Assembly: GCA_946807835.1 (NCBI GenBank)
Contig: OX327704.1
Location: 6,696,001 to 6,760,000 of the forward strand
Length of the DNA: 64,000 bases
Direction of reading: 5' to 3'
Origin: Ailanthus altissimus
Lineage: Eukaryota > Streptophyta > Magnoliopsida > Sapindales > Simaroubaceae
The notes below the pieces were generated by a model that worked only from the letters and a program-made list of their open reading frames with translations, was not told the origin of the DNA and did no database searches. A program made the position numbers and the translations under genes. The first letter of the stretch is position 1. The number at the start of each line of letters is the position of its first letter. Below, in pieces: positions 23,511 through 35,069 of the stretch.

Positions 23511-24003
23511 GTTTGAAGTAGGGGTGGGCATTATTCCCGAACTCGATCCATCCTGAAATTTTGAGGCAGGATGGGAATGGGAATGGGTTTGGGACTTGTT
23601 CGGGACAGAAAATTCTGTCCCGAATGGAACGGGTCGGGTTTGGGAATTGTCTGAACCCGAACGGGAATTCTCGACCCATCCCGACCCGTCTTGAATTGTC
23701 CCAAACCCGTCCTAAACCCGAACCGTCCTGACCCGAACCATCCCAAATTATCCCGAACCTGAACCATCCCGAATTATCTCGAATAAGCGCGAACTCGTCC
23801 CAAACCCAACCCGAACTGTCCTGAATTGTCCCAACCTGTCCCGAACCCGAATCAAAACCATGTCTTTTCAAAATAATTTTTTTTCAAAAAAAAAATCAAG
23901 ATTTCCCGACCCGTCCCAACCGATCAGGACACATTTTGGCATCCCGATCGAGTTCGGGTAGGGGTCCCCAAAATTCCCAAAATTGCCCACCCCTAGTTTG
24001 AAG
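23511..24003. repeat. 8-bp target-site duplications of hAT-like element
   Basis: GTTTGAAG occurs at 23511-23518 and again at 23996-24003, directly at the element ends. Perfect 8-bp duplications are the hAT signature. Confidence 0.95.
23519..23995. mobile_element. Non-autonomous hAT-like element (477 bp) with internal GGTTCGGG-type repeats
   Basis: Ends are TAGGGGTGGGCA (23519) and TGCCCACCCCTA (to 23995), flanked by perfect 8-bp duplications. The interior is unusually GC-rich and made of degenerate short repeats around CCCGAACC and CCCGACCCGTCC, some inverted, giving strong folding potential. A 122-codon minus-strand frame (23871-23503) is a by-product of these repeats. The element sits inside the plant mobile domain gene relic. 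The element at 58917-60466 has the same kind of ends. Confidence 0.92.
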
Positions 24004-24960
24004 TAGGTTGTGATATAGTTTTAAAGAAATGAGGAAAGTAAGCCGACACCCAAAAATATAACATCTATAAAGGACTACCAGCATTCGAGAAGACCTTTTC
24101 ACCTTTAATGGGAGGAATTCAAACAAACTTCTATACAAGTGAAAAAGAAAAAAATGGGCCTAAAACTAGATTTAAGCCGTCTGCTAAGGAGAAGCAACCT
24201 TAAGGTATTCTCTCATTTGTTTTTAAAAAAAGGTTGCATAAGTTGTATTTACACAGCCAATGTAAAAGAAAGGCGATGTACTCAAGCCTTGAAGCATTAC
24301 CCAATTTTTCCTTAAACTTACTCATAAATTTTCCAAAACTAAGTTCGAACTTGAAAACAATTAAGTCAACCTCATTTACATTAAAGACGGCATTGATCTT
24401 TATCCCACAGACTAAAAGGTTAAATAGGACAGCTAAATCATATAAAGTTAGGGTCATGTAGCCATACCTAAACCAAAATGCATTACTTACTAGCTTTGGA
24501 CCAATAAGGCTGATATAAGACCATTATGCTAAGGGATCTGATACCTAGATAATTGTATAAGATCATATATATTGGTCGATTTCCAGATGAAAGCAAAATG
24601 GGGTTCTAGTCGATTAAACTACCTCTTAAAGTCAGCTGTGGACTTAGGCTAATACCTAATTGACCTAGAGGTTGACCAGATAGATATATTATGATCTTGG
24701 CTAAATCTCATGGGTCAGCCTTATGGGTAGGGACAAATTTTAGGTACTTTGGAATAATGGCTACTCATAATAGCCTAAAATATATTGAGAAGAATCAGCT
24801 ATATAAGACAATACCTTAAAGCCGACTTTGCCACCTTTTGGGATATCTTGAGATTTGGCAAGAAGTGATTGGAGAATCTCAATAACTTCGGTCAATTTTT
24901 ATTTTTTAGACCTTGTTACTTAGACCTTGTTACTGCAGAAGAAGTCAATTTTGATGCCAT

Positions 24961-27230
24961 TTGAAAAAGTAGATTATAGCTATAACAATGGTAAATCAAA
25001 ATTAAAAATCGCTCAAACAAAAATTGAGAAGTAAAATGAAATTACAAAAAATCAAAAAGGTAAAATTAAGAAATTTACCAAAGAACGGCTTGAAGGTGAA
25101 TTGAAGAACAGATGAAGATTTAAAGATTGGCCTGAAGGAGTTAGGAGAAATTGGAGAGAAAATTTACTTGGCAAAAGTCAAATGTGAAAATGATTTGAGT
25201 GAATTTGGGTTATATAGGTAAATTTTCTGGGGGCAAAAAAGAAGTCCAAAAGTTAGCATTTAATAAAGACAGGCATAAAATCATAACTTTCACAAGTTGG
25301 AGATTGGCAAATAAATCAAGCCTCATATAAAGAGAAATCGGCTTATTCCAAGCCGATATATAGAGGGAAATGTTTCATTAAACCAATAATTAAGCTTGGA
25401 AATCCTACTAAGTCAATCTATGATAAGAAAAATCGATTGAATTATGGGTTGGCTATGACATAACCAAATGAAAGCAACATTTTGAACATCTTTGAATTTG
25501 TTTGCTCAGAAAAGCCGACTCTTAATCAGGGTTTAATTTGTTCTTTTCTGAGTTAATTCTTCACCAATGATTTTCTTGCTAAAGGCGGCTTTTTATCTAT
25601 GGTTCACAAGATTTTTGCATTAAGCCGAATACTTTATATGATTAGTGAGAAAGTGCAACTGCATAGCCATTCTTTCCTATGGATTTTGTTGGAAGTCAAA
25701 TTTTCTACGTAATTCCTGAGATTACTACATTAAGCCAAATTTTTTCATATATAATCTAGGGGAATTGCAATGAAGCCGATTTTTCTCTACAAGTTTATAT
25801 GGGACTTTAAGGAAGTGAATCTATATCGACTTTAAATTTGGAGAGTGAAATGTGGCTTTATAAGAATGCAGACCTCAGCAAAATAATTCTTTTGATCAGC
25901 TTGTAAAGAATATTGTTGACGCTAGCCCAAAATTATATACAATAGGTGCATTTAGGTTTCTTTTCTCTAAATTGTACAATAGGCTTGGTTGGGATAATAG
26001 GTTTATTTTGGAGTATTTTGTTGTAATTGATTAGGATTCTTTTTCTTTTCAAAATAGTATTATTATAAAAATTTTAAAACTTATATAAAGACTAGATTAT
26101 TATTGTGCAAAGGACATGATTCAACTTAATTAATATAATAATTATAATTTTTTTCTCATTTTATCTTTTTTTCATTTTAGCTTTTAACTCAAGATTTTTT
26201 CATTCTTTTTTATTGATCTTTTTAATTCATTGTCAAGTTTTACTTGTTTTTCTTTAAAAAATAATTCAAACTCTACGATTTACCTACTATTTTACAGCGC
26301 ATATTTATTTTAAACCTTGCTTGATGTAAGTTAAATTCAATTTTATCTACTTAATCTCAATTCTTCAAAATTTGTGGTAATCCATAGTTTTAGTAAGACA
26401 ATGAACATACATGGATTCAATCACTGAAATTTTATATGCAAACAACAGGATATAGTCATATAGCAGCTGCTAATTAAGTAATTAACTTCCACAAGGTACG
26501 TAATGCGTTCTTAATTGCCTTTCATTATTAGAATGTGTGCAAGCTGCAACTGAAGTTGAACTAAATTGGATGAAAAATATAAATTAGAAAATATACAGTA
26601 AAAAAGAATTCGGTTATGATTGCTGCTCACTATTAAAACTTATTAAAGGGCTATATAACTCCCAAGTAATATAGATAATTAGTTCGACAGTAATCACGCA
26701 TTAAGGGAATAAAGATTTGATAACTTCCACATCTTGAATAATTAATCACATAATAATCAAGTCACGGAGAGTTAAAAACACCAAAGGACACAATAATGTT
26801 GGCCAACGAAATGACTTGAAATCACACTCATTGTTTATAAAAGACTTCATTAATCACATAATAATCAATCAAAAACATATTAAAAAACTTGAAAAGAATA
26901 AAAGTCAACAAATAATTGATTTTTTCAAAGAAACTTTTAGATTACTTCAAAGGATTAGAAGAAACAACTAAGATTTATACAGTCATTAAATGCGAAAGAG
27001 GCAAACTCTAATAAAGAATAATTTTAATCAAATTTATAAGACTATTTTATAAAGAAATTTTAAAAGCCGAGATTGTTTCACAAAATTAATCTAGTGACTA
27101 TTTTTAGACTAGCAGTAAAAACTGTTAATACGTTGGTCAACCCTAATTGTGTTTGTTGGTTAGCCCGTTTAACCGTTAGTGAAAGCGTTTAGGGTGGTCT
27201 CGAAGGATGGTCCCATAAGATAAGAACAAA
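24961..27230. other. Gene-free stretch, possibly 5' flank of the mobile domain gene and retroelement debris
   Basis: 25070-25230 may be the old 5' untranslated region of the mobile domain gene (minus). From 25330 to 25830 short words such as AAGCCGAC/T recur, a degenerate dispersed repeat. 25910-26300 has an LTR-like look but no paired copy. From 26400 to 27230 nothing was recognised. Confidence 0.4.
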
Positions 27231-27899
27231 TTATTAAAGTAATTCTTAGGAATGGCAATCAAATACCTCTAATCAAAATTTTCAATTCTCATCCTCCACT
27301 TGCTGAAATAAAAATTCAATATCTCAATAATGAAGTAATTGCATCACCCTTCAAAATAGATACAACTGGTACAAAAGTCAAATAATCTATAATTCATTAG
27401 AATAATTACACAAATCAATTATTATATACTGTTGCAGAACAACTAGATAGGATAGAAGATAGAATAACTCAATCAAAGTCATTAAACTCAATAGGTTACA
27501 ACCTAAATAGAACTAAGCCTTTAATAATTCCTCATGAAATTCTTTATGATCAACTACCAATCGTTAAAAATCCTCATAATGACATTTTAGATCAAATATC
27601 AAAAAGATTAGAAAGTCTTAATATTAATAGACCTTCAACTTCTAATCTAAATATTAATGTCCTAGAAAAGGAATGCTTAATAGATCAATCAATTGATATA
27701 AAAATTAGAAAATCAATTGATTAATAAATCAATCAATCAATTAGAAAATCAATTCAAAGAACTTTCCCTTAATAAATTCAAAAAGTCAAAACCTTTATAC
27801 TTAAACTCTAAAAACTAGAAATTATTATCCTAGGCCAACGCCTCCAAATATTCAATATGAAGAAAGAACTCAAAATGTTAATTTGAGATATGATGATTC

Positions 27900-28640
27900 A
27901 TCCATCTATGAGTGGAAGATAGACAGCATGAGCAATATCAAATTCTCAATTTAATCTAAGAAATGCTAATGTCAACTACTGCTTATAAAATTCAAAAGGC
28001 TTCAGAACCTCAAATCTCAAACATGTTAATTTCTTGTTTCATTGGTCAATTAAAAGGCTGGTGGGATCACTATCTCAATAATGATGAAAGAAATTTAATC
28101 CTTAATGCGGCGAAATTAGAGTCAATGGGTGATTCAATTGGTCAACCACATTCATTTAATACATTAATTTATGCAATTACAAAATATTTCATAGGAGATC
28201 CAGTTTTACTTTAAGAAAGAGTAGGAAAAAACTTAATGAATCTTAATTGTCCAAGTCTTCAAGACTTTAGGTGGTATAAAGATTTGTTCCTTACTAAGAT
28301 TTTTTGAAGAAATGATTGTAATTAATCATTCTAGAAGGAAATATTTATTTCTGAACTTCCAAAATTATTTACTGAAAAGGTTAGGAATAGAATAAGATAG
28401 TTAACCAATGAAGTAATCCCTTATGATCAAATAACATATGGTGAACTCATAGAGTATATAATTAATGAAGGATTAGAACTTTGTAATGATCTCAAACTTA
28501 CAATAAAATTAAAATCAGAATTTAATTAATCTAGACGAGAGCTAGGATCATTCTGTACTCAATATGGATATAAAAAAATAGTAGCCCCATCAAAGAGAAG
28601 AGGACAAAATAATAAAAACAAAAAAATATTCAAAAAATTA
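27900..28640 (+). pseudogene. Pararetrovirus coat-protein region, degenerate
   Basis: The open frame at 27963-28214 carries the conserved LKGWWDHYL motif (about 28048-28076), typical of caulimovirid capsid and related Gag proteins. Flanking parts continue in other frames with stops at about 28212 and 28302. A basic Lys/Arg/Asn-rich stretch follows at about 28540-28730. Capsid would package the DNA genome. The gene is broken. Confidence 0.75.
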
Positions 28641-28729
28641 TAAGACAAAATCATACTCAAAATAGCCTTTCAAAAAGTCAAAAAATACAATAATAATAAT
28701 TATAAAAATGGAACAAAAGGTAATAATAA

Positions 28730-29400
28730 AAGAAAATTCATCTATTACAAGTGTGGAAAAAGGGGTCATTACAATAATAATTGCAAATTGGTCAAAAAAA
28801 TATAAATGAGTTGTCTCTAGATCAAGACATAAATGAATCATTAATAAACTATTGCAATGAAATAGATTCATCTGATATAAAAAAGACCGATTCAGAATCC
28901 GAAGAAATACTATTTAATATTCAAGAAGATTGTCTAAGTGACTCATCAAAAAACTCATCTAGTTCTAATAATTGTATAAACAATTGTTCATGTTCATTCA
29001 AAGATATTAATGAAATAACTAATGATCAAAAAACAATTTTCTTGAAAAAAATAGACAAAATTCAGGATGAAGAAATAAAAAAGGAATACTTATTAAAATT
29101 AAAAGATATAATTTTAAAAGAAGATAATAAAATTTATACAAAACCCTATAGCATTAAAAACATATATAATATATTTCAAAAACATCCAAGAACTGTTACT
29201 ATTCAAGATCTTCAAGAAGAAATAAAAGAAATAAAGATACAAATAAAACAACTTCAAGATGATAATAATAGCTTTAAAATAGACATTTCAAATCTTCCAA
29301 AAAAAACTCATAATCCAAATAGTCCATCAACTTCAAACAATAATAATTATTTTAATACAATTACAAAAATAGAGTTTCAAAAATGAATTTGTTTTATAAC
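28730..29400 (+). pseudogene. Pararetrovirus CCHC knuckle and acidic linker
   Basis: At about 28739-28790 the knuckle reads YKCGKRGHYNNNC. The first Cys of the usual CX2CX4HX4C pattern appears to be Tyr. An open frame at 28781-29386 follows, 201 codons, acidic and rich in Asp, Ser, Asn and Lys, with a coiled-coil-like Lys/Glu/Ile stretch in its second half (for example EEIKEIKIQIKQL). This is the longest uninterrupted frame of the relic. Confidence 0.65.
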
Positions 29401-29890
29401 CTTAGTAATAGATAATAGTTACACTATTCAAACAATATGATAAATAGACTCAGGGGCAGGAAAAAAAACTGTATTCAATAAGGTTTAATTCCAATAAAAT
29501 TTTATAAATATAAAAAAATTACATAAAAATTTCATGGCACTTTAGAAAATAGACTAAACATTAAGTATAAATTATCGAAAGTGCATATTTGTCAAGATGG
29601 TTCATGCTTCAAAAACACTTTCATATTAGTCAAAGATATCACTCATAAAATATTTATAGGAACACTATTTTTGACTCAAATTTATCCATTTACGGTAGAT
29701 TCAACAGGAATAACAATTAATATACTTGATAAAATAATAAAATTCAAATTTTTAATGTCTCCAAAAGAAAAAGAACTTAATGAATTAAAAGCATCAACAA
29801 TTTTTTCAAGTATTAATCTTATTAATAATAAAAACAAAATCTCAAATAAAAACAAAATCTCAAATAAAATTCTTAAACGAAGAAATTAAT
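29401..29890 (+). pseudogene. Pararetrovirus aspartic protease region
   Basis: The catalytic motif D-S-G-A-G is at 29447-29461. The frame 29581-29889 continues with a beta-rich stretch containing HKIFIGTLFLTQIYPF. In-frame stops and a shift lie between the two. A 17-bp unit (AAAACAAAATCTCAAAT) is duplicated in tandem at about 29831-29865. Confidence 0.75.
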
Positions 29891-30049
29891 TGTTTCAAAT
29901 TAAAACAACAATTAGAATCTAAAGAAACTCAAGAAAAAATTAAAAAAAACTTCAAGAAATATTCATAAAAGAAATTTGTTCAAACTTTCCTAATGCATTT
30001 AGGCAACGTTAAAAACACTCGGTTAGCCTTCCTTGTATCAACGACTTTA

Positions 30050-30900
30050 ATGAAAGAGATATTTTCACGAAAGCTAAACCTATTCAAATGAATCAAAAAT
30101 TATTAGAATATTGTAAAAAAGAAATTCAAACATTATTAGACAAAAATTTAATAAGAAAATCAAAATCTCATTGGTTATGTTCTACATTCTATGTTTAAAA
30201 TCAAATTGAAATAGAAAGAGGAGCACCTAGGCTAGTCATAAATTATAAACCTCTTAATAAAGCCCTCCAATGGATTAGATATCCAATTCCTAATAAAAGA
30301 GATTTACTCAAAAGACTACACAATGCAAAAATATTCTCCAAATTCATATTAATGAAGAAAATAAGTATAAAACTTCCTTCAGTGTCCTTTTTGAACAATA
30401 TGAATGGAATTTCATGCCTTTTGGTCTAAAAAATGCCCCCTCATAATTTCAAAATATAATGAATGATATATTCAACCCTTACTCAAAATGTTCAATAGTT
30501 TACATAGATGATGTTTTAATATTCTCAAAAAATATAACTGAGCATTTTAAACATCTCAATAAATTGTTCTATATAATAAAACAAAACGGATTAGTAGTGT
30601 CTGCATCAAAAATGAAATTATTTCAAATAAAAATTAGATTTTTAGGTTATGAAATTTATTCAGGAACTATTAAACCTATTCAAAGAACATTAGATTTTAT
30701 TAACAAATATTCTGATAAAATTACTGATAAAACACAACTTCAAAGATTTTTAGGATGTCTTAATTATGTCTCAAATTTTATTCCTGAAGTAAAAAAAAAT
30801 ATGTGCACCACTATTCTAGAGACTTTTGAAGAAGCCTCCTGCATGGTCTCAAGTGCATACAGACATGGTTAAACTTATAAAGTCTCATATCAAAACAATT
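30050..30900 (+). pseudogene. Pararetrovirus reverse transcriptase
   Basis: The order of motifs is typical: a KSHWLCSTF stretch at about 30166-30195, PFGLKNAPS at about 30418-30444 followed by a stop, and the catalytic YIDD box at 30501-30512 inside the open frame 30459-30872. The thumb region with FLGYEIYSGTIKP and LQRFLGCLNYVSNFIPEV follows. A frameshift near 30825 separates it from RNase H. Caulimovirid polymerases copy pregenomic RNA into DNA; this one is inactive. Confidence 0.88.
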
Positions 30901-31305
30901 CCTTGTCTTGCATTACCATCTCCTCATGCATCACTCATCGTTGAAACAAACGCATTAGATGTAGGATATGGTGGTATCCTTAAACAGACATTGCATGGTA
31001 AAAAATCATTAATTAGATATCATTTTGGTCTTTGGCTCAGCCCACAAAAAAATTATTCAACTTTCAAAAAATAATTATCAATTGTTTTATGTGTTCAAAA
31101 ATTTCAAGATGATTTATTCAATAAAGAATTTTTAATTCGTGTTGACTGTAAATCTACAAAAGAAGATATTCAAAAGGATGTTCAAAATTTAGTTTTAAAA
31201 CAAATTTTTGTAAGATGGTAGGCCATCTTATCTTCCTTCAATTTTCAAATTAAATTTATAAAAGGTGATCAAAATTCTCTTCTTGATTTTCTTACAAGAT
31301 AATTT
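30826..31305 (+). pseudogene. Pararetrovirus RNase H
   Basis: SLIVETNALDVGYGGIL at about 30936-30985 is the first RNase H motif; the usual D-T-D-A appears as E-T-N-A, losing catalytic acids. WLSPQKNYST follows. After a stop at 31072, VDCKSTKEDIQ and FIKGDQNSLLDFLTR (to about 31301) close the domain. The pattern matches caulimovirid RNase H better than gypsy RNase H. Confidence 0.85.
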
Positions 31306-31934
31306 TTACAGGGAAAAGAGAGAGAGACGGTAAAAAAAATGAGTAGTCCGATATAGGTTACAAAAGAATCAATCAAGGAGAAATTACTCCAACAAACACC
31401 ATCATCTTCTCAGAGATTATCAAAACTTGCTGATTTATCAACAGTGTCACTAATTCCAGCTTGAGCATCAAAATCCTATTTTCAAGCATTGTAGCCTATT
31501 CAACCATCAAAAACCCAAACAATTAAAACCACTCAATCACCCTCATCATCATCAAAAGCCAACAAAGAACCAACCTTTTTTCCTCAAAAAATCAAACTCT
31601 TTCATACATTCAAAAACCAAACACTTGTATAGAAGTCATGCCCATTGAAACTGAATCATTCAATAATAAAACTCTTGATGAAATAATTCCTTTCCTTCTC
31701 CCAACCGATCATGGTTTTCATTTTATTCTAGAAAACAGGTCAAAAAATTGAGAATGGTATAACATGATTCTTATTTACACCAACTCAATTGAGCTCACTC
31801 ACCATAAAGATTCAAAAACCACCAAAATTACTCATTCAAAACTCAAGATAGAATGGTCTAACAAATACTTCATTAATCAAAAACTTAATTTCAGACTATA
31901 ATTCAATAATATAATTATTATAAATATATGAATG
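31306..31934 (+). pseudogene. Pararetrovirus C-terminal region, left part
   Basis: Ser-, Thr-, Pro- and Lys-rich translation with several stops follows RNase H, as in related pararetroviruses. The copia element interrupts it at 31940, and sequence resumes at 35070. Confidence 0.55.
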
Positions 31935-31939
31935 CATGG
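31935..31939. repeat. Target-site duplication (CATGG), left, copia element
   Basis: Identical to 35065-35069. Confidence 0.93.
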
Positions 31940-32796
31940 TGTTGGAAAATTGGTGATTTAACAATTTTGGTTGGACAAGAATTGAGATGAATGTCAAAAT
32001 GGAGAGTCATAAGAAGTCTAAAACGTGTGTGACACATATGGAGAAGTCTAGGATGTATGGGACACAAAGGAGGAAGTGAAACGGGACTTGAAGTCGCGAA
32101 GGAAGTGAAGAAAACGCATGAAGAGCTGCTAGGCATGAGCGCCGCAGCGCCCAGGGCTAAGCGCTACAGCGCCCATTACAGAAGCCCAGCGCCGCAGTGA
32201 TAGGGGCAATAATAACCAGTGCCTCGGTGCCCAAGGATGAGCGTCGTGGCATCAGACACATCAGAGGTTCGTTTATGATCCAAATTGAGAAGTTTTAGAC
32301 TTTCAAAACAAGTAGACTCTTACTCCAATAAGGAATAGGGTTAGTAGGCACGAAATACACCCTATATAAACACTTGTAAACCCTTTATTTGAGATTAAAC
32401 ATTAAGAGAGACTCTAAGAGAGGGGAAGAACTGGGTATACACTAAGTGCTTGTATGTGCTAGGGTGGAACCGTCATTTGGGTGATCATTGTTGTGGTAGA
32501 GTAAGAATTCACTAAACATTAGGTCCTTTTGAGGGTTCCTCATTGGGTTTTTATTGTAAAATCTCTAAGAAGTTAATAAGAAAGGCTAGGATCCTTGGAT
32601 CCACCGTGGATATAGGCAATTGGTCGAACCATGTAAGATTGTGTTGTGCTCTTTTATATTCTGCTTTGAATTATTGCTATTTTATTTGATTAACAGGTTA
32701 TTCCGCTGCGTAAGAAGGTTAAGGTTCTAGGTTGGACTTTGGGTTCCTCGCTTCAACATAACCATGAGAGGGAGAAGGGCGTTTCCTCCCTCAATA
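31940..32796 (+). repeat. 5' LTR of deleted copia element
   Basis: It runs from TGTTGGAAAATTGG to CCCTCAATA (the terminal CA is mutated to TA), 857 bp. A TATA sequence (CCCTATATAAACAC) is at about 32360-32373. A GC-rich island at about 32128-32262 contains repeated GCGCCGCAGCGCC-like words. Confidence 0.92.
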
Positions 32797-32799
32797 AAC

Positions 32800-32810
32800 T
32801 GGTATCAGAG
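32800..32810 (+). other. Primer-binding site (initiator tRNA-Met type)
   Basis: TGGTATCAGAG, three bases after the LTR. Confidence 0.92.
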
Positions 32811-32848
32811 ATAAATGTTCGATAATATACACTTGGGGTATTTAAACC

Positions 32849-33927
32849 ATGGCTGCAATCAATCAAGAAATAAAAAAGTTCAATGAGATGAATGACTTCA
32901 GTCTTTGGACAAAGAAAGTTGGGGCTCTACTAGTGAAGGTAGGGCTAGACTCAGCCTTGGAGGAAGTCAGCTCCTCAACTAGCGATGACACAACAACCTT
33001 AAAGTCTGAGCAAAATGATTGGGACACGATTCAAAAAAAGGCTCACAGCACCTTATTCCCGGCATTAAGCGAAGAAGTATAAGAAAAGTTGGTGATACAG
33101 AAACCGCTTTGGGGCTATAGAAGAGACTCGAGGCATTGTACATGAAGAAGTCTCTTGCAAATAGACTTCTTGTGAAAAAGAAACTACATAAGCTAACAAT
33201 GCACGAGGGAACTTCATTGAGAGCTCACATTGACGAGTTCAACAAGATCATCATAAATCTTGAGCAACTGGGCATCAAGACTGAAGATGAAGACAAGACC
33301 ATTATCTTGTTAAGTTCATTGCCAAAGAGCTATGAGAGTTTTGTGGATACGCTGCTGTATGGTAAGAAGTCTTTAATTATGAATAATGTCAAGGCATCAT
33401 TGAACTCAAAAGAATTGACAAAGAGATTTGAGTCCGAGAGTGAAGCAACATTGCTTACACAAGAAAGGAAGAGCAACCAATCAAAGAGGAGATCCAAAAA
33501 GTGTTTCCTTTGTAATAAGGAATGGCACTTTATAAAAGATTGTCCGAAATTAAAATGCCAAGGAGGGTGGACTGCAATCAGTACTGAGGAAGATACCGAA
33601 GTTGTAGACACATTGGTAGCCTCAAGAGAAAAGTACGCTAACAAATGGATACTAGGTTTGGGGTGCAGCGTCCATATGTATCCTGACAGATCAATGTTTA
33701 CCAACTATAAAGCCAAGAGAGGTAAAGCTCTAATAGGAAATAACATGACTTGTGAGATCATAGGAGTTGGTAACATAAGACTTAGGATGCAAGGTGGAGA
33801 AACTAAGAACTTATATGGTGTAAGGCATGTTCCTATATTGAGGAGGAACTTGATATCCCTAGGCAAGCTCGATGAGAAAGGGTATTCGGTTAAAGCTGAA
33901 AAAGAAAAACTAAGGGTAGAGAAATGA
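32849..33927 (+). pseudogene. Copia Gag and protease start, broken once
   Basis: A start at 32849 opens with FNEMNDFSLWTKKV and runs to a stop at about 33080. The frame then resumes and 33136-33927 is open for 263 codons. It contains the UBN2-like segment (LRAHIDEFNKIIINL), a CCHC knuckle (CFLCNKEWHFIKDC, about 33508-33550) and the protease start, where the usual W-I-L-D-S-G-C reads WILGLGC, so the catalytic Asp is lost. It ends with the pre-integrase stretch LRRNLISLGKLDEKGYS. The pol remainder is deleted. Confidence 0.88.
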
Positions 33928-34258
33928 CCTATAAAGTTTGAGGGTGAGAAGCACAATAGGGGGCTCTATGTGCTTACTGAGATGGCCATGAGTGGCCCAA
34001 CATGGGGTGTTGGGGTAATGCAGACCACTAGGCGACATCCAAACCGTGCTCACCGAGGTGATGAGGGTCGGAAATGAGTGCAACGCATCCATACCCTATG
34101 CAAGGTGCACGAATGCCTTTGGAGACCAAAGTCACTAGCCCGGGGAAAGTTAAGTCTTGGTGGAGACTTAACTGAACTCAACTCTAGGTGATAGAGTATT
34201 GGTATGGATCAGATCCCAAAGCCTTCTTATTTGGAAGATTTTGAATCAAGGAAGAGTT
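33928..34258 (+). other. Residual 3' internal sequence of the copia element
   Basis: This non-coding stretch follows the truncated protease and leads to the polypurine tract. The deletion joint lies somewhere around 33990-34080 and removed integrase, reverse transcriptase and RNase H. Confidence 0.6.
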
Positions 34259-35064
34259 TGTTAGAAAATTGATGATTCAACAATCTTGGTTGGACAAGAA
34301 TTGATATGAATACCAAAGTAGACAGTCACAAGATGTTTAGAACGTGTGGGACACGTATGGAGAAGTTTAGGACGTGTAGAACGCGAAGGGAGAAGAGAAA
34401 CGAGACTTGAAGAAGCGAAAGAAGTAAAGAAAATGAGGGAGAAGCTGTCAGGCATGAGTACCGCAGCGCCCAGGGCTAAGTGCCGCTACGCCTATTACAG
34501 AAGCCTAGCGCCGCGGCGCCAGACGCTTCAGAGGTTCATTTATGATCCGGATTAGGAAGTTTTGGACTTCCAAAATAAGTGGACTCTTACTCCAACAAGG
34601 AATGGGGTTAGTAGGCACGAAATACACCCTATATAAACACTTGTTAACCCTTTATTTGAGATTAAACATTAAGAGAGACTCTAAGAGAGGGAAAGAACTG
34701 GGTATACACTAAGTGCTTGTGTGCGCTAGGGTGAAACCGTCATTTGGGTGATCATTGTTCGTGGTACAGTAAGAGTTCACTAAACATTAGGTCCTTTTGA
34801 GGGTTCTTCATTGGATTTTCCTTGTAAAATCTCTAAGGAGTTAATAAGAGAGGCTAGGATCCTTGGATCCACTATGGGCGTAGGCAATTGGCCGAACCAT
34901 GTAAGATTGTGTTGTGCTCTTTTATATTCTGCTTTGAATTATTGTTATTTTGCTTGATTAATAGGTTATTCAGCTGCGCAAAGAGGTTAGGGTTTTAGGT
35001 TAGACTTTGGGTTCTTCGCTTTAACATAACCTCGAGAGGGAGAATGGCGTTTCCTCCCTCAACA
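34259..35064 (+). repeat. 3' LTR of deleted copia element
   Basis: It runs from TGTTAGAAAATTGATG to CCCTCAACA, 806 bp, and aligns with 31940-32796 with small indels, mainly a deletion in the GC-rich island (34452-34530). The TATA sequence is repeated at about 34627. Confidence 0.92.
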
Positions 35065-35069
35065 CATGG
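35065..35069. repeat. Target-site duplication (CATGG), right, copia element
   Basis: Matches 31935-31939. Confidence 0.93.

Larger units (their letters stand above)
22200..24960 (-). pseudogene. Plant mobile domain (MAIN-like) gene relic
   Basis: On the minus strand a start at 24960 is followed by stops, then by recognisable plant mobile domain (aminotransferase-like) pieces: a segment like FIWKSTNIYDLIQLSRYQIP at about 24600-24535, TLTLYDLAVLFNLLVCG from 24454, EYIAFLLHWLCKYNLCNLF ending about 24220, and RMLVVLYRCYIFG at about 24090-24050. The hAT-like element at 23519-23995 interrupts it. Weaker continuation extends to about 22200. Proteins of this family act in plant nuclei and also occur inside mobile elements. 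A 14-bp tandem duplication (AGACCTTGTTACT, 24908-24935) near the start adds to the damage. Not functional. Confidence 0.75.
31940..35064 (+). mobile_element. Internally deleted Ty1/copia element
   Basis: The element is 3125 bp: 5' LTR 31940-32796, tRNA-Met primer site at 32800, gag and start of protease, a short 3' internal stretch, polypurine AAGGAAGAG just before 34259, and 3' LTR 34259-35064. Perfect 5-bp CATGG duplications flank it. Integrase, reverse transcriptase and RNase H are absent, so it could only have moved with help from another element. It landed inside the pararetrovirus relic, so it is younger than that integration. Confidence 0.93.

Noticed and set aside
23503..23871. 122-codon Gly/Trp/Asp/Ser-rich minus frame
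   Set aside because: It is produced by short GGTTCGGG-type repeats inside the 477-bp hAT-like element.
33330..33704. 124-codon minus frame
   Set aside because: It is antisense to copia gag and has no domain.
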